Shown piece by piece: positions 1 through 6,605 of a stretch of 9,021 nucleotides of DNA (its first letter is position 1; each line of letters starts with the position of its first letter). The stretch lies in contig JAYVSV010000195.1 in assembly GCA_043775015.1 (NCBI GenBank), positions 1 through 9,021 on the forward strand, written 5' to 3'. The notes beneath the pieces were generated by a model that searched no databases, had not been told where the DNA came from, and saw nothing but the letters and a program-made list of their open reading frames with translations. This stretch comes from CANJXF01 sp043775015 (GTDB taxonomy: Bacteria > Verrucomicrobiota > Verrucomicrobiia > Limisphaerales > CANJXF01). The translations under genes and the position numbers were made by a program.

Positions 1-79
1 GCTAATTTATGGCGATTGCTGATGTCAACGTTGTGTTGACTTGACGTCACTGCAAGAAAGAGGCCAAATATTTACTGGA

Positions 80-128
80 ACTCCGTGCGCGCCGGTAACA
101 TATTTTAAACAAGCGGCGCGCACGGAGT
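80..128. repeat. 15-bp perfect inverted repeat, REP-like palindrome
   Basis: The left arm ACTCCGTGCGCGCCG (80-94) is perfectly matched by the right arm CGGCGCGCACGGAGT (114-128), around an AT-rich 19-base loop. A second, competing pairing is possible between GGCGCG at 115-120 and CGCGCC at 131-136. The arms are much more GC-rich than the loop and the surrounding leader. No T-run follows, so it is not a standard intrinsic terminator. Its position about 70 bases ahead of a gene start, and its shape, suggest a dispersed palindromic repeat or an RNA/DNA structural element. No second copy of the arm was noticed in this window, so membership of a repeat family is only inferred. Confidence 0.75.
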
Positions 129-186
129 GACGCGCCCTACCTGCCGAACGTCGCCAGCATTTTTCTTTTCTCGCCGATTTGTTTCC

Positions 187-192
187 TATAAT
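187..192 (+). promoter_or_regulatory. Perfect -10 box (TATAAT) ahead of the ATPase gene
   Basis: TATAAT matches the sigma-70 -10 consensus exactly and ends eight bases before the GTG start at 201. The expected transcription start would fall at about 199-201, giving an mRNA with little or no leader. No convincing -35 hexamer lies 16-18 bases upstream: that stretch is T-rich (161-169). The call rests on the -10 match and position alone. Confidence 0.4.
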
Positions 193-200
193 TAATCGCC

Positions 201-1016
201 GTGTATTTGGAATATTACGGCCTGTGCGAGCCGCCATTTAACATCACGCCAAACCCGAAGTTCCTTTTTTACAGCGCCAAACATCGCGAGGCGTTCAACC
301 ATTTACTCTATGGAATTCGCGAGCGAAAGGGCTTCGTGCAACTCACCGGCGAAGTCGGCGCTGGCAAAACGACGTTGTGCCGCGCCTTGCTGGATCAACT
401 CGGCGGCAATTTTTCCACGGCGTTGATTATCAATCCCGCGCTCGATCCCGATCAGTTGATTAAATCCATCGCGACGGAATTTGGTCTGAACGCAAAGGGG
501 TTGGATCGCCTCGAAACGATTGCGGAAATAAATCATTTTCTCCTCGAACAAATGGCGCAGGGCAGGGAATCAGTTTTGATTATCGACGAAGCGCAGGATT
601 TGACGAACATCCTTTTGGAACAAGTCCGGCTGCTCTCAAATCTCGAAACCGACGACCGCAAACTTTTGCAAATCGTCCTGATGGGCCAACCGGAATTGCG
701 TGAGCGCCTCAACGATCAGGGCCTGCGCCAACTCCGCCAGCGCATCACCGTTCGCTACCATCTTCGAGCGTTGAAATTCACAGAGGTGGGTCAATATATT
801 CAGCATCGACTCCACATCTCGGGTGGAAAAGGTCCTCCCTATTTCAGCGCGCCAGCCTTGTGGCGCATTCATCGCTACAGCAAAGGTGTTCCGCGTCTAA
901 TCAATGCGTTGTGCGACAAATGTTTGCTCGCCGGATTTGTCCACGCGCGCGACCGCATCGATTTTTGGATCGTGGGACGTGCCATTCAGGAACTCGAAGG
1001 GAATATCGATTCATGA
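201..1016 (+). CDS. ExeA/GspA-like AAA secretion ATPase
   Basis: A 271-residue cytoplasmic P-loop ATPase of the ExeA/GspA family. It opens with the family hallmark MYLEYYGL..PPFNITPNP, followed by Walker A GEVGAGKTT (50-58), Walker B VLIIDEAQ (125-132), a sensor-like strand ending MGQPELRERL (161-170) and a C-terminal GVPRLINALCDK helix (229-240). The GTG start is chosen because the conserved family N-terminus begins exactly there. GspA of type II secretion has an extra C-terminal peptidoglycan-binding part. This protein lacks it and is closer in size to the short ATPases found at PEP-CTERM/exosortase loci. It overlaps the GspB-like gene by four bases, so the two are probably translationally coupled. 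Such ATPases work with a GspB-type membrane partner in assembling envelope-spanning secretion or pilus-like machines. The family is clear, but the exact machine served is not. Confidence 0.9.
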   Translation: MYLEYYGLCEPPFNITPNPKFLFYSAKHREAFNHLLYGIRERKGFVQLTGEVGAGKTTLCRALLDQLGGNFSTALIINPALDPDQLIKSIATEFGLNAKGLDRLETIAEINHFLLEQMAQGRESVLIIDEAQDLTNILLEQVRLLSNLETDDRKLLQIVLMGQPELRERLNDQGLRQLRQRITVRYHLRALKFTEVGQYIQHRLHISGGKGPPYFSAPALWRIHRYSKGVPRLINALCDKCLLAGFVHARDRIDFWIVGRAIQELEGNIDS

Positions 1017-1591
1017 GCTTAATCAACGACGCGCTCCGCCGTTCCAAACAAACGGGCGAAAAGAAAAATCTGGAACCAACCGAAGGCGTGCCGATGCAAC
1101 CGGTTCAGTCGTCAGGCGGTTCCTCACGATTTGTTTCGGTTAGATTCCTGATTGTGTTTGCCATTGTCGTAGTGTTTGGTGGGCTTCTTTTTTGGAAATC
1201 TGCGCAGAAGAATGTTTCGACAGATACGGATTCACGGGATAAGTCGGAAACGCCTATCGCGCAGGAGCCAGTGGTGCCCGCAGCGACTGCACCGGGTGTG
1301 ACACAAGTCGTTCAGCCATCAAGATTGCCAACCAGTCAGGCCGCAACTTCCGTGGCAAGTGAACCGAGCAATAATATTCCTGTCACCCCGATTGCCGCGC
1401 CAGCCCCACCCAGCGCACCGCAACTGAAACTTCAGGGAATTTTCTATCGACTGAATCATTCAACCGCCTTGATCAGTGGCAAAACGGTAGGAGCCGGCGA
1501 AATGATTTTGGGTGTGCGTGTTCTCAAAATCGATCGCCAATCGGTCACCTTGGAATGGAACGGCCAAACCAATGTGCTGACGATGGAATAG
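1013..1591 (+). CDS. GspB-like single-pass membrane protein
   Basis: A 192-residue protein starting MSLINDALRRSK, the N-terminal signature of GspB-like partners of ExeA/GspA ATPases. A short cytoplasmic segment leads to one transmembrane helix (about residues 43-61, ending GGLLFW). Next comes a Pro/Ala/Ser/Thr-rich periplasmic linker (about 65-135) and a small C-terminal domain (138-192) with the pattern LQGIFY..ALI.G..V..GE.I.GV.VL.I....V.L. That domain resembles the beta-rich GspB/GspC-type periplasmic domain. The start is the ATG of the ATGA overlap with the ATPase stop. A longer frame open from 860 would bury this conserved start inside the ATPase gene. GAAGGGA at 996-1002 is a plausible ribosome binding site. 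In Aeromonas, GspA and GspB together help insert the secretin through the cell wall. A similar role here is inference from family and gene order. Confidence 0.82.
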   Translation: MSLINDALRRSKQTGEKKNLEPTEGVPMQPVQSSGGSSRFVSVRFLIVFAIVVVFGGLLFWKSAQKNVSTDTDSRDKSETPIAQEPVVPAATAPGVTQVVQPSRLPTSQAATSVASEPSNNIPVTPIAAPAPPSAPQLKLQGIFYRLNHSTALISGKTVGAGEMILGVRVLKIDRQSVTLEWNGQTNVLTME

Positions 1592-1611
1592 AAATTTGCC
1601 GCAAATTTTTT
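1592..1611 (+). terminator. AT-rich hairpin with T-run between the GspB-like and protease genes
   Basis: Directly after the TAG stop, AAATTTG (1592-1598) pairs perfectly with CAAATTT (1602-1608) across a three-base loop, and the T-run continues to 1611. The layout is that of an intrinsic terminator, but the stem has only one G-C pair, so it may act as a partial terminator or attenuator lowering protease expression, or may be fortuitous. Confidence 0.35.
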
Positions 1612-1616
1612 CGCGC

Positions 1617-2288
1617 ATGGGCAACATGAAAACTAAACTCGCCAGTTCACCACTGCTCGTGCGCGTCGGGCCGTTTTTTATTTTTCTTATCCTGACATCG
1701 CTACCGGGTCTTCTGGGAGAAACATCGCGCTACTGGCTGTATCTCGCCAAAACTTTGGCTGGTGCGGGAATGCTTTGGGCCGTCTGGCCTTACGTCAGCG
1801 AAATGCGTTGGAAAATCAGCGTCGAGGCTGTGCTCGTTGGTGTTGCTGTTTTTGTCCTGTGGGTTGGATTGGATAATTTTTACCCGAAATTGGGCAAGGC
1901 CCAACTAGGCTGGAACCCGCACGAACAATTTGGCTCCGGTTCCTCGCTCGCTTGGCTGTTCATCGCGGTTCGTCTCATTGGCTCCACGCTGGTGGTTCCG
2001 CCGCTCGAAGAAGTGTTTTATCGCTCCTTTGTTCACCGCTACATCATCCGCCCTGATTTTCAGTCCGTCCCGGTCGGAGAATTTCGTTGGAGCGCATTTC
2101 TCATCACCTCGATCGCTTTCGGCATGGTTCACCCGCAACAGTGGCTCGCGGGAATCCTCTGCGGTTTCGCCTATCTAAGTTTAGTTTGCTGGAAAAAGCG
2201 TCTTGGTGATGCGATGACCGCGCACGCCATTACCAATCTTCTGCTTGGCCTGTGGGTCATCTGGAAAGGCGCGTGGAATTTTTGGTAA
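1617..2288 (+). CDS. CPBP-family (CAAX-like) intramembrane protease
   Basis: A 223-residue polytopic membrane protein with the three CPBP/Abi signature motifs: EEVFYR (E131, E132, R136), FGMVH (F168, H172) and HAITN (H203, N207). These residues form the active site of intramembrane glutamic proteases related to Rce1. Hydrophobic segments include roughly 16-32, 44-60, 70-87, 112-130, 160-172, 178-192 and 203-215. The start is uncertain: ATGs at 1617 and 1626 are both possible with no clear ribosome binding site, and a TTG at 1596 lies inside the preceding hairpin and is unlikely. The gene starts 25 bases after the GspB-like stop on the same strand, so it is probably part of that operon. Size and topology resemble the CAAX-related proteins seen with exosortase/PEP-CTERM systems. 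That link, and any substrate, are inference. Bacteriocin-immunity-type roles are also known in this family. Confidence 0.85.
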   Translation: MGNMKTKLASSPLLVRVGPFFIFLILTSLPGLLGETSRYWLYLAKTLAGAGMLWAVWPYVSEMRWKISVEAVLVGVAVFVLWVGLDNFYPKLGKAQLGWNPHEQFGSGSSLAWLFIAVRLIGSTLVVPPLEEVFYRSFVHRYIIRPDFQSVPVGEFRWSAFLITSIAFGMVHPQQWLAGILCGFAYLSLVCWKKRLGDAMTAHAITNLLLGLWVIWKGAWNFW

Positions 2289-2343
2289 TGGAAGTTGCGG
2301 CGTTAATCCGATTTCAAGCCAGTTTGGGTGATGCGCGAGAAGC

Positions 2344-3306
2344 TCAAATTCGAAACAGTTTGCTGGCGTTTTCAAACAGGAGTTTGCGCTCGATCTTTTT
2401 GCTCGGCGCGAGGCGTCGGATGGCGGCAATGGTTTGCGCGCCTTGACAACCCGGGCCACGACCAATCGTGTCAACGCAGTCGCTTCCGTAAACCAATTTG
2501 TCCTGGTGCCGCTCCAAAAACCCGTGGGTATGCTCCTCGTCGCGAATCAGCGCATTCAGCCCTGAGCCGGCTGACAGGTCGCCAAACATATTGGGATAAT
2601 CGCTGAGCAGCCGATCCGTCAATCCGCCTGGTGTGACTTTGGTTTTTGGATACAAAACTTTTTGGTCCGCGTGATCTTTATCGATGTTCGCCCACCAGGT
2701 TTGGGCGTGCCCTATGAAATTCACCTTCGGAAATTTTTCGAGCATGGTATGGAAACGCTCGAAGTGCAGGTTGTACATCTCGTGCTGAAAATGCAGCAGG
2801 ACCGGCACTTTATATTCCTGCGCCAGCTCAGCAATCGCGTGGCTCGCCTTGGAATCGCAATCCACTCCGAATTTTTGTTCGGCGATAATCACCGCGCCGA
2901 GCTTCAGATATTTTTCCAATTCATCGCGGGCTTCCGGCAAATCGGTAATCTCATTTGCGCCAAAAACAAATTCGCCGGGAAATTGTTTTGCCATCGCGAG
3001 GACGCTTTCGTTGCCCAGACATTTCGCCGCCAGACCGTTTGATTTGCCGCCGTGCGTGGAAGGGACATCCAGTGGACGGCCCGATGGCAGCAGAATCGAA
3101 GTCGTGATGCCCATCGCGCGCTGGTGCGCCAGTAATTGTTCATCGGTGCGGCCGCCATAGTTCGTGTGCTGATGAATGTCGATGATCGATTCGGTCTTTG
3201 ATTTTTTCGACTCGTCCGCGCTCCAAAGTGGAAGAGTGCTGCCGACTAGAAGCAGACTCGTGCCAGCGAGAAATTCGCGACGAGAACAGGATCGGGAGGT
3301 TTTCAT
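2344..3306 (-). CDS. Tat-exported amidohydrolase-2 family metal hydrolase
   Basis: A 320-residue exported TIM-barrel hydrolase. It opens with a twin-arginine signal: basic N-terminus, SRREFLAG (8-15), hydrophobic stretch LLLVGSTLPLW and a probable cleavage after SA at 29-30. The mature part begins with IIDIHQH (HxH at H45/H47), the metal-binding first strand of the amidohydrolase superfamily. Further likely ligands are H172 or H175 in VPVLLHFQHEM, H200 in VNFIGHAQTWW and D276 in LVYGSDCVD, the pattern of the amidohydrolase-2 (decarboxylase/lactonase-like) branch. The ATG at 3306 is chosen because the Tat signal begins there. The frame stays open to 3495, but that extension is not signal-like. 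It runs convergent to the protease gene, ending 55 bases from its stop. The substrate cannot be told from sequence. Folded export by Tat would suit a metalloenzyme loaded with its metal in the cytoplasm. Confidence 0.87.
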   Translation of the reverse strand: MKTSRSCSRREFLAGTSLLLVGSTLPLWSADESKKSKTESIIDIHQHTNYGGRTDEQLLAHQRAMGITTSILLPSGRPLDVPSTHGGKSNGLAAKCLGNESVLAMAKQFPGEFVFGANEITDLPEARDELEKYLKLGAVIIAEQKFGVDCDSKASHAIAELAQEYKVPVLLHFQHEMYNLHFERFHTMLEKFPKVNFIGHAQTWWANIDKDHADQKVLYPKTKVTPGGLTDRLLSDYPNMFGDLSAGSGLNALIRDEEHTHGFLERHQDKLVYGSDCVDTIGRGPGCQGAQTIAAIRRLAPSKKIERKLLFENASKLFRI

Positions 3307-3436
3307 GAGATTCAAAATGGTCGTGCTGATTTTTGCGAAGACCATCGGTGAACACAAATGAAAAGTGAGAAGGCAAATTGGCGTCGAGCAAAACTGGCGC
3401 GGGAATGTTGAAAAAAGATCAAGTGAGACATCTCGC

Positions 3437-3458
3437 AAAAAAAAGGTGGAGAGCCTTT
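3437..3458 (-). terminator. Weak intrinsic terminator after the pseudopilin gene
   Basis: Read on the minus strand, AAAGG pairs with CCTTT over a seven-base loop and runs into an uninterrupted T-tract of eight bases in total. It starts 11 bases past the pseudopilin stop. The stem is short (5 bp), so termination may be partial. It suggests that the downstream amidohydrolase gene has its own promoter. Confidence 0.45.
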
Positions 3459-3469
3459 GAAGCCCAACG

Positions 3470-4195
3470 TTAAAAATCGTGACCGGTCGTAACATCGCCG
3501 CCGGTATTCGGAAGGCCCGGGTTTTTTACTTCCTTGTTGTAGCCGAACCAGTTTGGGTCGTAGGGGCTTCCGGGAACGCCGGTTCCATTCTGTTGGAACT
3601 GCACCCTCCACAGTGACGCATGGCAATCTGCATAAACCGCGTTCAAAATTGGTTGAACCAGTGGGTAACGATCCTTCAGCATCTTGTAATGATAATCGAG
3701 ATCCTCGTGATAGATGATCTGCGCTGCTGGCTTGTAGAATTGAGTGTCCTTTAGTCCCGGATAAACCGCGCTGTTCCACCAGATAACCCAGCGATAAGTG
3801 TAAGAGGTTTCTGCAGAAGCAACCGTGGATGGCTTGCGCTTTAAATCGCTCGGGCACCAGAAGGCTCGATAATTGCCAAGGTTAAGCGATTTGGCTACGC
3901 CTCCATAAGTCAGGATTTGGCCATACCGATCAGTACACGAGTTGTAATCTCCCGGGAGTGCTCCGTAAGTCAGGGCTGAGGGCATACGACTCCGGTTATC
4001 GTCCTTATACATGGTCAACGCCAAGCCAATCTGCTTGAGATTGCTCATGCAGGAAATTCGTTGGGCCTTGATCTTTGCCTTGGACAGGGCGGGTAATAAC
4101 AGCCCGGCGAGAATCGCGATGATCGCGATAACCACGAGCAATTCGATCAGCGTAAAGCCGAGAGTTTTTAAGGACGACCGTTTACGTGTTTTCAT
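3470..4195 (-). CDS. Type II secretion/type IV pilin-like pseudopilin
   Basis: A 241-residue protein with a class III prepilin signal: basic leader MKTRKRSSLKTLG, then FTLIELLVVIAIIAILAGLL. A prepilin peptidase would cut after G13 and methylate F14, and the conserved Glu at mature position 5 (E18) is present. The hydrophobic helix (14-37) continues into the SKAKIKAQRISCMSNLKQIG coil. The globular part has FWCPSD (112-117), and a C-terminal VYADCHASLW (188-197) matches the usual 'ADGHV' region of Planctomycetes/Verrucomicrobia pseudopilins, with Cys replacing the common Gly. The start is the ATG directly before the basic leader. A frame open to 4258 adds a non-pilin-like stretch. An AGGAGAG at about 4214-4220 lies rather far (about 18 bases) from this start. 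Genomes of this group carry many solitary pseudopilins, so this one need not work with the secretion genes at 201-1591. Its cargo or partner is unknown. Confidence 0.9.
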   Translation of the reverse strand: MKTRKRSSLKTLGFTLIELLVVIAIIAILAGLLLPALSKAKIKAQRISCMSNLKQIGLALTMYKDDNRSRMPSALTYGALPGDYNSCTDRYGQILTYGGVAKSLNLGNYRAFWCPSDLKRKPSTVASAETSYTYRWVIWWNSAVYPGLKDTQFYKPAAQIIYHEDLDYHYKMLKDRYPLVQPILNAVYADCHASLWRVQFQQNGTGVPGSPYDPNWFGYNKEVKNPGLPNTGGDVTTGHDF

Positions 4196-4268
4196 GGAAT
4201 TATTGAGAAAGCTCTCTCCTATCACTTCGCTCGTCAATGGATTGTTCTCCAGCGTCACGACTCCGCAC

Positions 4269-4297
4269 TAGACGCACTTGGTCGTTTCGTCTAAATT
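4269..4297 (+). promoter_or_regulatory. Possible promoter of xseB-dxs
   Basis: TAGACG (4269-4274) and TAAATT (4292-4297) each match four of six consensus positions and are separated by exactly 17 bases. The -10 element ends six bases before the xseB ATG, which would give a nearly leaderless transcript. The 108-base gap lies between divergent genes, so a promoter is expected in it. The exact hexamers are uncertain. Confidence 0.28.
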
Positions 4298-4303
4298 CGC
4301 CCG

Positions 4304-4573
4304 ATGTCAAAACCTGCCAAAAACGGCGGCAATCAGGATTTGCCTTTTGAAGAGGCGCTAAAAAAACTCGAAACCATCGTGGAAACGATGGAGGCCGAGG
4401 ATTTGCCGTTGGAAACATTGCTCGTTCGTTTTGAAGAAGGAACCCGACTGGCCAAGGTCTGCCAAACCAAGTTGTCCGAAGCAGAGTTGAAAATTCAGGA
4501 ACTGGAGAAAAATGCCTCAGGCAACCTGGTTTTGAAACCGGCGCAACTCGCCAGCGAACCGGCGACCGAATAA
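4304..4573 (+). CDS. xseB: Exodeoxyribonuclease VII small subunit
   Basis: An 89-residue protein with the XseB core: LPFEEALKKLETIVETME (13-30), LPLETLLVRFEEGTRLAKVC (34-53) and QTKLSEAELKIQEL (54-67). These form the two-helix coiled-coil hairpin by which several XseB chains wrap one XseA chain in exonuclease VII. That cytoplasmic enzyme degrades single-stranded DNA from both ends without ATP. The length suits the family (about 70-90 residues), with a loose tail after residue 70. The large subunit gene xseA is not in the window. The gene sits 28 bases ahead of dxs on the same strand. Proximity of xseB to dxs or isoprenoid genes is common in bacteria (E. coli has xseB-ispA-dxs) and supports both identifications. 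Confidence 0.93.
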   Translation: MSKPAKNGGNQDLPFEEALKKLETIVETMEAEDLPLETLLVRFEEGTRLAKVCQTKLSEAELKIQELEKNASGNLVLKPAQLASEPATE

Positions 4574-4601
4574 TTTCCGTTGCACACACTAAAACTAAAC
4601 T

Positions 4602-6587
4602 ATGAGCCGTTATCTCGAAATGGTTGATCAACCGTCCCACGTTAAGAAACTCACGATGCCGCAATTGCAGGAATTAGCGGAAGAAGTGCGTCATGAACTC
4701 ATCACAAAACTCGCAGCCAACGGCGGGCATCTCGGACCCAATCTGGGCGTGGTTGAATTGACCATCGCGTTGCACAAAGTCTTTTCCACGCCGCACGATA
4801 AGTTTGTTTGGGATGTCAGCCACCAGGTTTACGTCCACAAACTTTTGACCGGACGCAAAGATCGTTTTCACACGATTCGCACCACGAACGGACTCAACGG
4901 CTTCGCGTTGCGGACCGAGAGCGAACACGATTGTTTTGGCGCAGGCCACGCCGGAACGGCTCTCTCTGCCGCGTTGGGCATGTGCGCGGCGCGCGATCAA
5001 AAAGGGACGGATGAAAATGTGGTTTGCATTTTCGGCGACGCCGCATTGACCAATGGAATTTCTTTTGAAGCAATGAACAACATTGCGCACACGACGAAAA
5101 AATTCATCGGCATCCTCAACGACAACGAGTGGAGCATTGCGAAAAATGTCGGTGCGATTTCAAATTATCTGAACAAGCTAATTCGGAATCCGCGCTACAA
5201 TCGGTTGCACAATGATTTTGAACAGTGGTTGAAAAAGTGGGGCGCTAAAGGTGAATTGGCGCTTAAGCTCGGACGCAAAGCCGAGGAAGCACTCAAAGGT
5301 GTCGTATCCGATGTCGCGCTGAAACCAAATCCAAACAGTGAATTGACCGACGGACGCGGCGGCGCGGGCAGCAGTTTAATTTTTGAAGAATTGGGCATCC
5401 GGTATTTCGGCCCGATTGACGGCCATGATTTGCCGCTGCTCACCAGCGTTTTGGAATTTGCGAAAACGTGTGAGATGCCAATCGTCATTCATGTGCTGAC
5501 GAAAAAAGGAAAAGGATTCGAAGCCGCGCTCAATCAGCCGGAAAAATTTCACGGGCTTGGGCCTTACGATGCAAAAACGGGTGCAACTCCCGCTACCAAA
5601 CTTGGAACGCCACCGAATTATCAGGATGTCTTTGGGCAGACGATGGTGAAGCTATGTCAGAAGGATAATTCTGTTGTCGGAATTACCGCTGCGATGCCGA
5701 CCGGCACTGGACTGAAGTATTTGGAAAAAGCGATGCCGAGTCGTTATTACGACGTCGGAATTGCGGAGGAACATGGTGTTATTTTCGCAGCCGGAATGGC
5801 GACGATGGGGTTCCGTCCGGTGGTGGCGATTTATTCCACGTTCTTGCAACGCGCTTACGACTGCATTCATCACGACGTTTGCCTTCAGGATTTGCCTGTG
5901 ATTTTCTGCATGGATCGCTCCGGTCTCTCCGCGAACGACGGCCCGACGCATCACGGACTGTTTGATATTTCTTATTTGCGCTGCCTGCCGAACGTGATCG
6001 CGATGGCGCCATCAAACGAAGATGAACTTCAAGACATGATGTTCACGGCGACGCATGTGAACCATCCGACGTTTATCCGTTACCCGCGTGGAGCAGGGGA
6101 AGGTGTGCCGATCAAAGAACAACCGAAACTTTTGGAAATAGGCAAAGCGGAAATTGTCCAAAATTTTTCAAGCAATAAAGGCCGTAAAATCGCGCTGTTT
6201 GGCTTGGGCAATATGCTGGGAGTCGCAAAGAAAGCGGCGGAACAACTTGCGTCCGAAGGTTTTGATTGCGCGGTGATCAATCCTCGTTTCACCAAACCAA
6301 TCGACGTGGCTTGCACGGAATTTTTCTCACGCGCCGCGGACTTGATCGTGACTTTGGAAGATCACGCGTTGATGGGCGGCTATGGAAGTTCTGTTCTGGA
6401 AACATTGGCCGACAAACGCATCGCCACTCCGGTGGTGCGAATCGGTTGGCCGGACGTCTTCATTGAGCATGCGTCCACGGTGGATTATCTTCGCCAAAAA
6501 CACGGGTTGACTGTGGAGAACACGGTGGCGCAGGTTCAGGCGCAATTTTCCACCTCGAAGACGATTGCTTTGACCGCTGTCGCATGA
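4602..6587 (+). CDS. dxs: 1-deoxy-D-xylulose-5-phosphate synthase
   Basis: A 661-residue thiamine-diphosphate enzyme that condenses pyruvate with glyceraldehyde 3-phosphate, the first step of the MEP isoprenoid pathway. The N-terminal cofactor domain has GGHLGPNLG (41-49, H43), DVSHQVYVHKLLTGR (71-85), GAGHAGT (113-119) and the diphosphate/Mg site GDA...NDN (145-147, 173-175). The pyrimidine-binding domain holds the catalytic glutamate (E389 in VGIAEEH), R417 in YSTFLQRAYD, D446/H450 in ANDGPTHHG and the phosphate-binding YPRG (494-497). A C-terminal transketolase-type domain follows from about 520. Compared with the roughly 620-residue E. coli enzyme it has GDA for GDG and an extra stretch of about 20 residues near 236-257, just before LIFEELG. 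The active-site set is otherwise intact, so it should be functional. The ATG lacks a Shine-Dalgarno sequence but is supported by the spacing to xseB and a normal N-terminus. Confidence 0.96.
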   Translation: MSRYLEMVDQPSHVKKLTMPQLQELAEEVRHELITKLAANGGHLGPNLGVVELTIALHKVFSTPHDKFVWDVSHQVYVHKLLTGRKDRFHTIRTTNGLNGFALRTESEHDCFGAGHAGTALSAALGMCAARDQKGTDENVVCIFGDAALTNGISFEAMNNIAHTTKKFIGILNDNEWSIAKNVGAISNYLNKLIRNPRYNRLHNDFEQWLKKWGAKGELALKLGRKAEEALKGVVSDVALKPNPNSELTDGRGGAGSSLIFEELGIRYFGPIDGHDLPLLTSVLEFAKTCEMPIVIHVLTKKGKGFEAALNQPEKFHGLGPYDAKTGATPATKLGTPPNYQDVFGQTMVKLCQKDNSVVGITAAMPTGTGLKYLEKAMPSRYYDVGIAEEHGVIFAAGMATMGFRPVVAIYSTFLQRAYDCIHHDVCLQDLPVIFCMDRSGLSANDGPTHHGLFDISYLRCLPNVIAMAPSNEDELQDMMFTATHVNHPTFIRYPRGAGEGVPIKEQPKLLEIGKAEIVQNFSSNKGRKIALFGLGNMLGVAKKAAEQLASEGFDCAVINPRFTKPIDVACTEFFSRAADLIVTLEDHALMGGYGSSVLETLADKRIATPVVRIGWPDVFIEHASTVDYLRQKHGLTVENTVAQVQAQFSTSKTIALTAVA

Positions 6588-6605
6588 TCGGAAAGTAATT
6601 TTGAA

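Noticed and set aside
24..49. Short palindromes GTCAAC/GTTGAC (24-40) and TGACGTCA (42-49) as operators
   Set aside because: They are short enough to occur by chance, and no known regulator pattern or well-placed promoter could be tied to them.
860..1012. Upstream extension of the GspB-like reading frame inside the ATPase gene
   Set aside because: The conserved family start MSLINDALRR lies at 1013, and the extension overlaps the ATPase C-terminus with no protein-like character.
1596..1616. TTG start for the CPBP protease
   Set aside because: The TTG lies within the AAATTTG/CAAATTT hairpin and ATGs follow at 1617 and 1626.
3307..3495. N-terminal extension of the amidohydrolase to 3495
   Set aside because: It places 63 residues ahead of a perfect Tat signal and runs through the pseudopilin terminator and stop codon.
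3312..3857. 181-codon minus-strand frame overlapping the pseudopilin and its downstream gap
   Set aside because: It is out of frame with the clear pseudopilin, rich in Ser/Arg with no domain pattern, and spans the terminator.
4196..4258. N-terminal extension of the pseudopilin to 4258
   Set aside because: Class III prepilin leaders are short and basic; the MKTRKRSS leader starts at 4195.
4602..6587. DXS as a non-functional or repurposed enzyme because of GDA instead of GDG
   Set aside because: All other catalytic and substrate residues are present and the frame is intact, so a normal DXS with a lineage variant is more likely.
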